DNA of 64,000 nucleotides from Cellulomonas wangsupingiae (GCF_024508275.1 NZ_CP101989.1:2294001-2358000); one strand, 5' to 3'. Positions 14,660 to 23,484 are shown, counted from the stretch's first letter. Notes: a model not told the origin generated them from the letters alone. Translations and numbers: made by a program.

Positions 14660-15109
14660 ATGACCGACCCGCCGTCCGCCGGGCTGCGGGTGACCCCCGC
14701 CCTCGTGGTACCCGACGCTGAGCTGCAGTGGCGGTTCTCACGCTCGTCGGGCCCCGGCGGCCAGAGCGTCAACACCACCGACTCGCGCGTCGAGCTGTCG
14801 TGGGACGTCGCGACCTCCACGGTGCTGACCCCGGACCAACGGGCGCGCGCGCTGGAGCGTCTCGCGTCGCGGCTCGTGGGCGGCGTGCTCACCGTCGTCG
14901 CCTCCGAGCACCGCTCCCAGCTGCGCAACCGCGACGCGGCCCGGGCACGCCTGGCCGCGCTCGTCGCCGACGCCCTCGCCCCGCCCGGGCCGGCGCGACG
15001 GGCGACGCGACCGACGCGCGGATCACAGCGGCGGCGCCTCGAGGCGAAGCAGCAGCGGGCGTCGGTCAAGCGCGACCGTCGCCGCCCCGGTCGCGGGGAC
15101 GTGGGCTGA
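14660..15109 (+). CDS. arfB: Alternative ribosome-rescue factor ArfB (peptidyl-tRNA hydrolase)
   Basis: 149 residues. The RF-1-like domain has the GGQ loop SSGPGGQSVNTTDSRVEL (GGQ about residues 33-35), which hydrolyses peptidyl-tRNA on stalled ribosomes. A basic C-terminal tail (RGSQRRRLEAKQQRASVKRDRRR) would enter the empty mRNA channel. Length and tail match ArfB/YaeJ rather than full RF1/RF2. The ATG at 14660 has a GAGGCGAGGA Shine-Dalgarno. It stands alone. Confidence 0.93.
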   Translation: MTDPPSAGLRVTPALVVPDAELQWRFSRSSGPGGQSVNTTDSRVELSWDVATSTVLTPDQRARALERLASRLVGGVLTVVASEHRSQLRNRDAARARLAALVADALAPPGPARRATRPTRGSQRRRLEAKQQRASVKRDRRRPGRGDVG

Positions 15110-15163
15110 GGGCAGCACGTGCGCCCACGTCGCGCCGCCCCGACCAGGACGGCCGGACCGCCC

Positions 15164-15700
15164 TCAGGCCACCTCGGACGCCCGACCACTCACGCGGCGC
15201 ACGGCCAGCGCGACGAGCGCGATCCCCGCCCCGGTCAGGAGCAGGTGCTCCAGGACCGTCGGGTCGCGGGTCAGGTCCTGCGGCCCGGTCGAGGCGAGAC
15301 GGACCACGAGGTACCACTGGACGACGGCGATGCCGTACCAGGCGGCGCCGAGCGCGGCCGTCGTCGCCAGCCACGTCGCCGTGACGTCGCCTCGCGCACC
15401 CGCGCGCAGAACCCCCCGCCACCGGCGCCGCTGGACCAGGTGGACGACGAGGAGGACGGCGCCGATCACGAGCAGCAGCCGCTCCAGCTCCGTGGCCTGG
15501 CGTGCGCTCACCATCACCATCAGCCGGTTGTACGTCAGGACGCCCTGGACGACCGCCACGAGCCAACCCCCGAGGGCCAGGCAGGCTCCGACGAGGGACG
15601 CACGCGCCGGCACCGACCGACGACGCCCGTGCGCAGACGGCACCCGCGCAGTCGGGGAGCGCACGCGCCGCCAGGGTGCCCGTCGCGCATGCCGGGACAC
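15164..15700 (-). CDS. Four-helix membrane protein of unknown function
   Basis: About 178 residues. A basic N-terminal tail is followed by four hydrophobic helices: SLVGACLALGGWLVAVVQGV, LLLVIGAVLLVVHLV, ATTAALGAAWYGIAVVQWYL and LLLTGAGIALVALAV. There is no known domain. It diverges from the ArsR-SulP pair. I chose GTG 15700; the frame is open upstream, and ATG 15745 lies inside the ArsR operator. Confidence 0.6.
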   Translation of the reverse strand: MSRHARRAPWRRVRSPTARVPSAHGRRRSVPARASLVGACLALGGWLVAVVQGVLTYNRLMVMVSARQATELERLLLVIGAVLLVVHLVQRRRWRGVLRAGARGDVTATWLATTAALGAAWYGIAVVQWYLVVRLASTGPQDLTRDPTVLEHLLLTGAGIALVALAVRRVSGRASEVA

Positions 15701-15733
15701 CGTCCCGACCTCACCGGACGCGCGCCTACCATT

Positions 15734-15747
15734 TGATGGTTTCATCA
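15734..15747. promoter_or_regulatory. Putative ArsR operator
   Basis: TGATG-GTTT-CATCA inverted repeat, 20 bp before the ArsR GTG and between divergent genes. AT-rich TGAT...ATCA dyads are the usual ArsR/SmtB target type. Confidence 0.5.
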
Positions 15748-15767
15748 CATCGCCATCAGGAGGCCTC

Positions 15768-16172
15768 GTGCCCCTGCACGCCCTCGGTGTCGACCGTCCT
15801 CTCGCGGACGTCAAGGCCGATCTCTTCAAGGCCCTCGCCCACCCGGTGCGGGTGCGCACCCTGGAGCTCCTCGTCGTGCGCGACCGGCAGGTCAGCGAGC
15901 TCCTCGCCGAGCTCGGCCTGGAGGCGTCGCACCTGTCCCAGCACCTGGCGGTGCTCCGACGGGCCGGTGTCGTCACCGCGCACCGCACCGGCAACGCCGT
16001 GCACTACGCGCTCGCGCTGCCCGCCGTCGCCGACATGCTCACGGCTGCCCGTGACGTCCTCGTCGACGCGGCGACGCGCCACCGGGACCGGCTCGAGGAG
16101 ACCTCCGCGCTCGCCGCCCCCACCTCGTCCGACCCCGCCTCCCCCACCACCGACACCGACACCGACGCCTGA
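15768..16172 (+). CDS. ArsR-family repressor
   Basis: 134 residues. Winged helix with FKALAHPVRVRTLELLVVRD, then SELLAELGLEASHLSQHLAVLRRAGVV, the textbook ArsR recognition helix. No CxC metal site is visible. The C-terminal tail is a Ser/Thr/Pro/Asp run. GTG start with AGGAGG five bases upstream. It is one base from the SulP gene and probably represses this two-gene operon through the dyad in front of it; the signal is unknown. Confidence 0.88.
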   Translation: MPLHALGVDRPLADVKADLFKALAHPVRVRTLELLVVRDRQVSELLAELGLEASHLSQHLAVLRRAGVVTAHRTGNAVHYALALPAVADMLTAARDVLVDAATRHRDRLEETSALAAPTSSDPASPTTDTDTDA

Positions 16173-16173
16173 C

Positions 16174-17886
16174 ATGAGCCTCGAGACCTTCCTGCCGACC
16201 GCCCGGCAACGCCTGCTCGCACTCGCCCCCCACCGCTCCGACTACGCCGACCTGCCGCGCTCGTGGCGGCACGACCTGATCGCCGGGCTCACCGTCGCCA
16301 TCGTCGCGCTGCCGCTCGCCCTCGGGTTCGGTGTCTCCTCCGGCCTCGGCGCCGCCGCCGGCCTCATCACCGCGGTGGTCGCCGGTGCCGTGGCCGCCGT
16401 GTTCGGCGGGTCGCACCTGCAGGTCAGCGGGCCCACCGGCGCCATGGCGGTCGTCCTGCTGCCCGTGGTCGCCCGCCACGGGGCCGAGGCCGTGCCCGTC
16501 GTCGCGATCATGGCCGGCGGCCTCGTGCTGCTGGCCGGGGTCCTGGGCATCGGCCGCCTCGTCGCGTACATCCCGTGGCCGGTGGTCGAGGGGTTCACGT
16601 GCGGCATCGGCGTCGTCATCGCGCTGCAGCAGGTGCCGCTCGCGCTGGACACCCCCCGCGCGGAGGGCGAGAACGCCGGCCTCGTCGCGCTGCGCACCCT
16701 GGGCGCCACCGACTGGGCGCAGGCCGTCGCGCCGCTCGCCCTCGTCGCCCTCGTCGTGGCCGTCATGATCGTGCTACCCCGGCTGCACAAGGGCCTGCCC
16801 GCCTCCCTGGTGGCCGTCGTGCTCGCCACGCTCGTCGCCGAGGTCGCGCGGCTCGACGTCGACCGCATCGGCGTCCTGCCCGACACCCTGCCCGGTCCGC
16901 ACCTGCCGGTCGTCGACCTGGCCACCACCAGCGCGCTGTTCTCCGCGGCCCTCGCGGTGGCGGCGCTCGCTGCCCTGGAGTCGCTGCTGTCCGCGCGCGT
17001 CGCCGACGGCATGGCCGACGACATCGAGCGCACCCGGCCCAACCGCGAGCTGTTCGGCCAGGGCCTGGCCAACGTCGCGTCGGGCCTGTTCGGCGGTCTG
17101 CCGGCGACCGGGGCGATCGCCCGCACCGCCGTCAACGTCCGCGCCGGCGGGCGCACCCGGGTCGCCGCCCTCATGCACGCCCTCGTGCTGGCCGCGATCA
17201 TCTACCTCGCCGGGCCCCTGGTCGGGCGCATCCCGCTGTCCGTGCTGGCCGGCGTGCTGCTCGTCACCGCCGCCCGCATGGTCGACCTGCGGACCGCGCG
17301 CGCCATCTGCCGGTCCGGGCGCTCCGGTGCGCTCGTGTTCTGCGTGACGCTCGCGGTGACCGTCGTGTTCGACCTCGTCATGGCCGTCGAGGTGGGGGTC
17401 GCCGTCGCCGCTGTGGTGGCGCTGCGCGCGATGGCCCGCAGCAGCGGTCTGCACCGCGAGCCGATGCCGCACGAGGCGGAGGAGTCCCACGAGCAGCTCA
17501 CCGCGGACACGGGACGCACCCTGCTGCATGAGCACATCGCGGTCTACCGCATCGACGGCGCGCTGTTCTTCGCCGACGTGCGCCGGTTCCTCGACGAGCT
17601 CGCACTGGTCAGCGACGTGCGCGTCGTCGTGCTGCGGCTGGGCAACGTGCGCATGCTCGACGCGAGCGGCGCCAACGCGCTCGTCGAGATCATCGACGAC
17701 CTGCGCCGGCGCGGCATCGTCGTCCTGCTCAAAGGGCTGCGACCCGAGCACCAGCGGCTCGCGGAGAGCCTCGGAGTCATCGCAGCGCTCGCCGACGAGC
17801 GGCACCTGTTCGACGACCTGGACGACGCGCTCGCCCACGCCCGCGCGCACGTGCGCCGGTCCCTCGGCACCGCCACGATGGGCTGA
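16174..17886 (+). CDS. SulP-family anion transporter with STAS domain
   Basis: 570 residues. The SulP membrane domain has the signature HDLIAGLTVAIVALPLALGF, then SGPTGAMAVVLLPV and the carboxylate-rich helices typical of SLC26/SulP carriers, with about 12-14 helices. The C-terminal STAS domain (about 455-560) includes VVLRLGNVRMLDASGANALV, where Ser marks the anti-sigma-antagonist-like phosphorylation loop. Substrates in the family are sulfate or bicarbonate/Na+ symport (BicA). Co-transcription with ArsR suggests inducible uptake. The substrate cannot be decided. Confidence 0.9.
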   Translation: MSLETFLPTARQRLLALAPHRSDYADLPRSWRHDLIAGLTVAIVALPLALGFGVSSGLGAAAGLITAVVAGAVAAVFGGSHLQVSGPTGAMAVVLLPVVARHGAEAVPVVAIMAGGLVLLAGVLGIGRLVAYIPWPVVEGFTCGIGVVIALQQVPLALDTPRAEGENAGLVALRTLGATDWAQAVAPLALVALVVAVMIVLPRLHKGLPASLVAVVLATLVAEVARLDVDRIGVLPDTLPGPHLPVVDLATTSALFSAALAVAALAALESLLSARVADGMADDIERTRPNRELFGQGLANVASGLFGGLPATGAIARTAVNVRAGGRTRVAALMHALVLAAIIYLAGPLVGRIPLSVLAGVLLVTAARMVDLRTARAICRSGRSGALVFCVTLAVTVVFDLVMAVEVGVAVAAVVALRAMARSSGLHREPMPHEAEESHEQLTADTGRTLLHEHIAVYRIDGALFFADVRRFLDELALVSDVRVVVLRLGNVRMLDASGANALVEIIDDLRRRGIVVLLKGLRPEHQRLAESLGVIAALADERHLFDDLDDALAHARAHVRRSLGTATMG

Positions 17887-17924
17887 CCCCCGGCGACCGG
17901 CGCCGGGGCCGACCGGAGGTTCTC

Positions 17925-18467
17925 GTGCCCACGTCCCTGACTCGTCCTGTCGCCCCAGAACCGTACGCGCTGCTGCCCCCCGTCCCGACGTTCACGCTCA
18001 CCAGCACCGACTGGGTGCACGGCGCACCGGTCCCCGACGTGCACACCAACACCGACGCGGGGCAGAACGTCTCGCCGCAGCTGTCGTGGTCCGGGTTCCC
18101 GGAGCACACGGCCGGGTTCGCGGTGAGCGTCTTCGACCCCGACGCGCCGGGGGTCGCCGGGTGGTGGCACTGGACCGTGCTGGGGCTCGGCCCCGACGTC
18201 ACGTCGCTGGAGACCGGCGCCGGGCGTCCCGACGGCTCCGGCCTCCCCTCCGGGGCGTTCCACCTGCGGGGCGACGACGGAGTCGCGGGGTACGTGGGCT
18301 GCGCGCCCCCGCCCGGTGACCAGGTGCACCGCTACTACGTCGCGGTGCACGCCCTGGACACCGCCGACCTGGGCCTGACGCGCGACACCCTGCCGGGGGC
18401 CGCGAGCTGCGCCCTGGTGTTCCACACCGTCGCCCGCGCCGTCCTCATGGGCACCTGCCAGCGGTGA
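17925..18467 (+). CDS. YbhB/YbcL (PEBP/Raf kinase inhibitor-like) protein
   Basis: 180 residues. PEBP fold motifs are FTLTSTDWVHGAPVP, the DPDAPGVAGWWHWTVLGL cassette (family DPDAP...HW) and the GYVGCAPPPGDQVHRYYVAVHAL segment (family GY.GP.PP.G.HRY, with GP replaced by GC). These proteins bind anionic or phosphate-like ligands; bacterial roles are mostly unknown. GTG start with GGAGG. Stands between SulP and a deacylase. Confidence 0.9.
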   Translation: MPTSLTRPVAPEPYALLPPVPTFTLTSTDWVHGAPVPDVHTNTDAGQNVSPQLSWSGFPEHTAGFAVSVFDPDAPGVAGWWHWTVLGLGPDVTSLETGAGRPDGSGLPSGAFHLRGDDGVAGYVGCAPPPGDQVHRYYVAVHALDTADLGLTRDTLPGAASCALVFHTVARAVLMGTCQR

Positions 18468-18490
18468 GCCGGCCGGGTACCCTGCCGCGC

Positions 18491-19063
18491 ATGACCACCG
18501 CCCTCGGGACCCTGACCTGGGAGCGCGCCGTCGACCGCCCCGACCTGCTGGCCGCGGGCACGCACGCCGCGATCAGCGGGTGGGCGGTCGTCGAGCCCGC
18601 CGTCGCCGACGCCGTCCTCGTCGCCGCCATCGACCCCGACCTCGCCGACACCGCCGCCATGACCGAGGCGTACGACCTGCCGCTGTCAGCGTCGGTCAAC
18701 TGCGTCCTCGTCGCGGGCCGGCGTGCGGGTGAGGAACGCACCGCGGCGTGCCTCGTGCGCGCCACGACCCGCGCCGACGTCAACAACGCCGTCAAGCGCC
18801 TGCTCGACGTGCGCAAGGCGTCCTTCCTGCCGGTGGACCGGGCCACCGCCGACTCCGGCATGGAGTACGGCGGCATCACGCCGCTCGGCCTGCCGACGGG
18901 GTACCGCGTGCTGGCCGACGCGGACGTGGCGGCCGACGACCCGGCCGCCGGTGCCACCGTCGTCATCGGCAGCGGCGTGCGGCACTCGAAGATCGCGCTG
19001 CCCGGTGCGCTGCTGGTGCGGGCGCCGGGTGTCGAGGTGGTCGACGGGCTCGCGCTCGGCTGA
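18491..19063 (+). CDS. YbaK/ProX-like aminoacyl-tRNA deacylase domain protein
   Basis: 190 residues. The YbaK/EbsC fold includes the substrate pocket TEAYDLPLSASVNCVLVAGRRAGEE, the KASFLPVDRATADSGMEYGG stretch and a C-terminal GSGVRHSKIALPG. Family members clear mischarged aminoacyl-tRNAs in trans. A TACCCT box (18478-18483) seven bases before the ATG predicts a leaderless mRNA. A GTG reading 9 codons earlier is less likely. Confidence 0.85.
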   Translation: MTTALGTLTWERAVDRPDLLAAGTHAAISGWAVVEPAVADAVLVAAIDPDLADTAAMTEAYDLPLSASVNCVLVAGRRAGEERTAACLVRATTRADVNNAVKRLLDVRKASFLPVDRATADSGMEYGGITPLGLPTGYRVLADADVAADDPAAGATVVIGSGVRHSKIALPGALLVRAPGVEVVDGLALG

Positions 19064-19089
19064 CCCGGCGCGGGTCAGCCGAGCGCGCG

Positions 19090-20226
19090 TCAGACCCAGG
19101 CGGCCCAGTCCGCCTTCGGGATCAGGCAGTGCACGCCCTTGACCGCGTCGACCACCTGGCTGACCTCGAAGTCGCCGGCCGCCGACAGGTACGCCAGCGC
19201 CACCGAGCGTGGCACCCCGAACCGGCCGTGCAGGAAGGCCACGGCGTGGCGCACGGCATGGCGCATCGCCTCGTCGAGGTCCGGGTCCATGCCGGTCGGG
19301 ATCCAGTGCGTCGCCGTCTCCACGACGGGCGTGCGCACCCCGCCCAGCACACCGGGCACCTGCGCCGCGGGGACCACGCTCAGGCGCAGCGTCGCGCGCA
19401 GCGACGCCTCGAGCGCCGTCAGCGCGACCTCGCCGTTGCCCTGGGCGAAGTGCGGGTCGCCCGTGTAGAACAGGGCGCCGTCGACGGACACCGGCAGGTA
19501 CAGGGTGGCCCCGACGCCGGCGTGCTTGATGTCGATGTTGCCGCCGTGGTCCCCCGGCGGCACCGACGGCACCGCGTCGCTCGTGGCGGGCGCCGTGCCC
19601 ATGAGACCGAGGAACGGTGCGAGCGCGAACTGCACCGTGCGCCCGGGGCCGGCGTCCATCACGCCGACGTCACGTCCGGCGCGGTGCTCGACCCACGCGA
19701 AGTGGCTCACCGAGCCGTCCGTGATCATGCGGTCCACGTGCCGGGTGGGCGTGGAGTCCCGGTCCTGCGGGTACTCCCCCGCCAGCGCACCGAACCCGTG
19801 CCGGTTGCTCACGAACCCGTACGGCACCCGGTACGCCAGGTCCAGCACGTCGACCCGCAGCATGTCGCCGGGCCGGGCACCGGCGACCGCGACCGGCCCG
19901 GTGACCACGTGCGGGCCGTCGTCCGGGCCGTTCACCAGCCCGCTCGCGGCCACCTCGACCGCGTCGTCCAGCACGTCCACGTCGCCGAACTGCCGGATGT
20001 AGCGCGCCGGGTCGCGGCCCTGGTCGGCCAGCAGGCCCTCGTGGGACAGCGTGTCGATGGTGACCGTCGCACCGTCGGCCACGCGCAGCGCCGGGGACGC
20101 ATCGGCGTTGGGCAGCCAGCCCCAGCGCACCTCGTCGGCGCGCGACGGCAGGTAGTGCTCGCCTCGGACGGCGCCCTGGCCGGGCTGCAGCGTCGGGGAC
20201 GCGCCCACGACCGTCGCCGCGCTCAT
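19090..20226 (-). CDS. Acetamidase/formamidase family amidohydrolase
   Basis: 378 residues of the FmdA/AmdA family. Recognisable stretches are VNGPDDGPHVVTGPVAVAGA, PGDMLRVDVLDL, PGDHGGNIDIKHAGVGATLY and FYTGDPHFAQGNGEVALTAL, which carry the metal-binding and active-site residues. The family hydrolyses short amides to carboxylate and ammonia. It is last in an operon with RidA (ATGA overlap), a fused ABC transporter and a binding lipoprotein, so its substrate is probably the compound imported, or one derived from it. Confidence 0.92.
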   Translation of the reverse strand: MSAATVVGASPTLQPGQGAVRGEHYLPSRADEVRWGWLPNADASPALRVADGATVTIDTLSHEGLLADQGRDPARYIRQFGDVDVLDDAVEVAASGLVNGPDDGPHVVTGPVAVAGARPGDMLRVDVLDLAYRVPYGFVSNRHGFGALAGEYPQDRDSTPTRHVDRMITDGSVSHFAWVEHRAGRDVGVMDAGPGRTVQFALAPFLGLMGTAPATSDAVPSVPPGDHGGNIDIKHAGVGATLYLPVSVDGALFYTGDPHFAQGNGEVALTALEASLRATLRLSVVPAAQVPGVLGGVRTPVVETATHWIPTGMDPDLDEAMRHAVRHAVAFLHGRFGVPRSVALAYLSAAGDFEVSQVVDAVKGVHCLIPKADWAAWV

Positions 20227-20642
20227 GCCGCACCGCCCGGCATGCCGACCACCAGGTCCACCTCGACCAGCGCACCGACCGCGAGGCCCGTGACACCGAC
20301 GCAGGTCCGGCTCGGCAGCGGGTCGTCGAACCAGGTGCGGTACTCCGCGTTGAACGCGTCGAAGTCGTCGAAGTCCGTCAGGTAGGCGCGGACCATGAGG
20401 GTGTCGTCCAGCTCGGCGCCCGCGGCACGGACGACGGCCTGCAGGTTCGCCATCACCTGGCGGGTCTGCTCCACCAGGCCGCCGGCCACGAGCTGCCCCG
20501 TCGCGGGGTCGGTGGGCATCTGCCCGGTGACGAACAGCAGGTCGCCGAACCGCACGGCGTGGCTGAACGGGCCGACCTGGGGCGGCACCCCTGCGGACGC
20601 CGGGAAGACGTGGTGCGTGCGTGCTGCGCCAACCGTGCTCAT
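20223..20642 (-). CDS. ridA: RidA-family enamine/imine deaminase
   Basis: 139 residues. RidA fold: PPQVGPFSHAVRFGDLLFVTGQMP, MANLQAVVRAAGAELDD, TDFDDFDAFNAEYRTWF and the end PSRTCVGVTGL with the conserved Arg that binds the carboxylate. RidA proteins deaminate reactive enamines or imines from amino-acid breakdown. The ATG is one base from the transporter stop, and its own stop overlaps the amidase start. A catabolic rather than general role is likely here. Confidence 0.92.
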   Translation of the reverse strand: MSTVGAARTHHVFPASAGVPPQVGPFSHAVRFGDLLFVTGQMPTDPATGQLVAGGLVEQTRQVMANLQAVVRAAGAELDDTLMVRAYLTDFDDFDAFNAEYRTWFDDPLPSRTCVGVTGLAVGALVEVDLVVGMPGGAA

Positions 20643-20643
20643 C

Positions 20644-22230
20644 TCAGACCTCCGCCGAGTCCATCGCGCGGACGAAGCGACGCGTCGCCTCGACCTGCGG
20701 GTCACCGATCACCTGTTCTGCCGTGCCCTGCTCGACGACCACCCCGCCCGCCATGAAGACGACCCGGTCCGCCACCTCGCGGGCGAACCGCAGCTGGTGG
20801 GTGGCGATGATCATCGTCAGACCGCCCTGCCGCGCGAGGTTCTGGATGACGCCCAGCACCTCCGCGACGAGCTCGGGGTCCAGGGCGCTGGTCGGCTCGT
20901 CGAGCAGCAGCACCTTCGGGTTGGACGCCAGCGCCCGGGCGATGCCCACGCGCTGCTGCTGACCACCGGACATGTGCCGCGGCAGGGCGTCCGCGCGGTG
21001 CGCCATGCCGACCTGCGCCAGCAGCTCGTCGGCGCGGGCGTCGGCGTCCTCGCGGGACCAGCCGTGCACCCAGCGCAGCGGGGCCGCGACGTTCTCGCGC
21101 GCCGTCAGGTGGTGGAACAGGTTGAACTGCTGGAACACCATCCCGACGCCGGCGTCGACCCGCTGCTGGGCGACGCGCCGCTCGACGAGCTCGTCGCCGC
21201 GCTCCGAGTACCCGATGGCCGTGCCGCCCACCAGCACCGCGCCGCCGTCGAGACCCTCGAGGTGGTTGATGCAGCGCAGCAGGGTGCTCTTGCCCGACCC
21301 GCTGGGGCCCAGCAGGGCGACGACCTCGCCCTGCCGGATCTGCAGGTCGATGCCGCGCAGCACCTCGTTCTCGCCGTAGGACTTGCGCAGACCGAACGCC
21401 TCGATGAGCGCCTGGCCGAAGCTGCGCGGCGGCGGGTCCGCGTGGGTCAGCGGGACCACCGTGCCGAGGCCGGCGTCGGTACGGTCCGACGTCCGGCGCG
21501 GGTCCGGCGCGACCGTGGCCGGGACGGCCACCGCCGGCCGGCCGAGGCGCGCGGCCCACGTCCGCAGCGAGGTCCGCGCCGGACGGTCCAGGTCGAGCGC
21601 CCGCTCCACCGCGAGCTGTACCAGGGTCAGCGCCCCGGTCAGCACCAGGTACATCACCGCGGTGGCGAAGTAGATCTCGAAGTAGTCGAACGTCGCCGAC
21701 GCGAGCTGCTGCGTGCGCAGCGTGAGCTCCGGCACCGCGATGATCGACGCGAGCGCCGAGTTCTTCATCGTGGTGACGGCCTCACTGCCCAGCGCCGGGA
21801 CCATCGACCGCAGGGCCTGGGGTGCCACGACGCGGCGCATCAGCAGCGTCGGCCGCATGCCCAGGGCACGTCCCGCGGCGACCTGACCGGGGTCGACGCC
21901 CTTGATGCCGGACCGGAAGATCTCCGCGAAGAACACGGCCTCGTTGAGCGCGAGGGCCACACCCCCGGCCACGAGCGGGGACAGGGTGATCCCCGCCCGT
22001 GGCAGCACGGAGAAGACGAAGACGAGCTGCAGGATCAGCGGCGTGCCCCGGTAGAGGGTCACGTACGCCCGGGCGACCCAGGTCAGTGCCCGGAACCGGG
22101 TGAGCTGCATCGCCGCCAGGAGCAGGCCCAGGACCATGCCGCCGACGAACCCCATCGCGGTGAGCCGCAGGGTGAAGCCGATGCCCTCGAGCAGGTAGGG
22201 AAGGGTCAGGTAGTGCAGGAACTCGGTCAT
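20644..22230 (-). CDS. Amino-acid ABC transporter, permease fused to ATPase
   Basis: 528 residues. Residues 1-215 form a HisM/GlnP-type permease (TLRLTAMGFVGGMVLG, then the EAA loop EIFRSGIKGVDPGQVAAGRALGM). A ~55-residue linker leads to a full ATPase (about 272-528) with Walker A LLGPSGSGKST, signature MSGGQQQR, Walker B VLLLDEPTSALDPE and H-loop IIATHQ. Such permease-ATPase fusions occur among polar-amino-acid importers. It presumably works with the binding lipoprotein 46 bases upstream. The first part of an import-and-degrade operon. Confidence 0.95.
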   Translation of the reverse strand: MTEFLHYLTLPYLLEGIGFTLRLTAMGFVGGMVLGLLLAAMQLTRFRALTWVARAYVTLYRGTPLILQLVFVFSVLPRAGITLSPLVAGGVALALNEAVFFAEIFRSGIKGVDPGQVAAGRALGMRPTLLMRRVVAPQALRSMVPALGSEAVTTMKNSALASIIAVPELTLRTQQLASATFDYFEIYFATAVMYLVLTGALTLVQLAVERALDLDRPARTSLRTWAARLGRPAVAVPATVAPDPRRTSDRTDAGLGTVVPLTHADPPPRSFGQALIEAFGLRKSYGENEVLRGIDLQIRQGEVVALLGPSGSGKSTLLRCINHLEGLDGGAVLVGGTAIGYSERGDELVERRVAQQRVDAGVGMVFQQFNLFHHLTARENVAAPLRWVHGWSREDADARADELLAQVGMAHRADALPRHMSGGQQQRVGIARALASNPKVLLLDEPTSALDPELVAEVLGVIQNLARQGGLTMIIATHQLRFAREVADRVVFMAGGVVVEQGTAEQVIGDPQVEATRRFVRAMDSAEV

Positions 22231-22276
22231 GGTCGGGCCGCCCTCGCGTCGCTCGTCATCTCGGTCGGTGCGACGG

Positions 22277-23203
22277 TCAGCCGACGCTCAGCACGGCGGG
22301 CTCGGCCAGCGCGTTCTCGTCGAGGGACCACTTCCCGGCCAGCTCCGTCTGGAGCCCGGACTCCTGGATCTCGACGAGCGCGGCCTGGACGGCGTCGCGG
22401 AAGGCGTGCTCGCCCTGCAGGACGCCGATGCCGATCTCGTAGTCGAGCATCACGGTCTCGGCGGTGTCGAGGTCGTCGGGGTGCTGCGCGACGTAGCCCC
22501 GCACGGTGTTGACGTCGTTGATGTAGGCGTCGGCGCGGCCGGCGAGGATCGCCTGCACGCAGTCGGCGCTGGAGTCGAAGAGGCTGACGGTGGGCGCCTC
22601 GAGGCCGGCGGCCTCGCACTCGGGGACCATCGCCTCGACCAGCGGCACCTCGACGTAGCCCTTGTTGAGGGCGACGGTGGTGCCGCACAGCGAGGTGTCG
22701 ATGCCGGTGATGCCCTGCGGGTTGCCCGTGGTCACCAGGATCCCGTCGAAGACCTTGGAGTAGCTGATGAAGTCGACGCCGCCGTGCGCGCGCTCCTGCG
22801 TGGCGTACAGGTTGGAGATGATCCAGTCGGCCTGGCCGCTGGCGACCGTGGGCACGAGCTCCGAGAACCCGACGGGCAGGTAGTCGACGTCGAAGCCGAG
22901 GCAGTCGCCGATCGCCTCACCGAGGTCGATGTCGAAGCCCATGAACTCGTCGGGGTTCTCGGGGTTGACGACCTCGTAGCCGGGGGTGTGCGGGTTCAGC
23001 GCGTTGGTCTGGGTGGTGCCCACCAGGTCGGGGTTCTGCTCGCGCAGCTCGACGCAGGCCGCCGACTCGGCGAGCTCGGGGTAGGTGACCTCGCCGGCGC
23101 CCTCGGCGGCCGAGCTGGACCCCGCGCAGGCCGTCAGGGCGAGCAGCGTGGCGACTGCTCCGGTGATGAGGACTGCCGTGCGGGAGTTCTTCGTGGTGCG
23201 CAT
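22277..23203 (-). CDS. Amino-acid-type ABC substrate-binding lipoprotein
   Basis: 308 residues. Lipoprotein signal peptide with lipobox LTAC (Cys about residue 25). It is a periplasmic-binding-protein type 2 fold: GFDIDLGEAIGDCLGFDVDY, SELVPTVASGQADWIISNLY, FDGILVTTGNPQGI, and CVQAILAGRADAYINDVNTV. The family delivers amino acids, opines or similar compounds to an ABC permease. First gene of the operon with the fused transporter, RidA and amidase. A minus-strand TACCTT (23314-23319) is a candidate -10, with a regulator site just downstream. Confidence 0.93.
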   Translation of the reverse strand: MRTTKNSRTAVLITGAVATLLALTACAGSSSAAEGAGEVTYPELAESAACVELREQNPDLVGTTQTNALNPHTPGYEVVNPENPDEFMGFDIDLGEAIGDCLGFDVDYLPVGFSELVPTVASGQADWIISNLYATQERAHGGVDFISYSKVFDGILVTTGNPQGITGIDTSLCGTTVALNKGYVEVPLVEAMVPECEAAGLEAPTVSLFDSSADCVQAILAGRADAYINDVNTVRGYVAQHPDDLDTAETVMLDYEIGIGVLQGEHAFRDAVQAALVEIQESGLQTELAGKWSLDENALAEPAVLSVG

Positions 23204-23292
23204 CGCGGGTGCCTTCCGGTCGCCGGGCACCGGCGTCGAGGCCCCACCGGACGGAGGTGCCGCGACGCCGCCCTTGGTGTCTCTCGGTCGGA

Positions 23293-23303
23293 TGGTCTGA
23301 CCG
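23293..23303. promoter_or_regulatory. FadR-type operator 1
   Basis: TGGTCTGACCG, close to the FCD/FadR-subfamily consensus TGGTn-n-nACCA. It lies just downstream of the candidate -10 (23314-23319, minus strand) of the binding-protein operon, in a position to block transcription. Confidence 0.6.
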
Positions 23304-23397
23304 ATGTGGCATGAAGGTAGACGCGCCTCCGAGGGCGGGAACGGGCATCCCGGACACGGAAACGCACTGTTTACCGAGTCGACCCAGGGCGAAACAT

Positions 23398-23415
23398 TGG
23401 TCAGACCATCTGACC
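23398..23415. promoter_or_regulatory. FadR-type operator 2
   Basis: TGGTCAGACCA (23398-23408) is a perfect palindrome around the central A. An extra TCTGACC half-site follows (23409-23415). It sits in the -35 region of the regulator's own promoter (TAGCGT, 23428-23433), which suggests autoregulation by the GntR protein. Confidence 0.65.
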
Positions 23416-23484
23416 GCTGGTGATTGCTAGCGTGCCGTCGTGCACACCCGTGCGACCGACGACGGACAGGCGAAGGAGCTCCTC

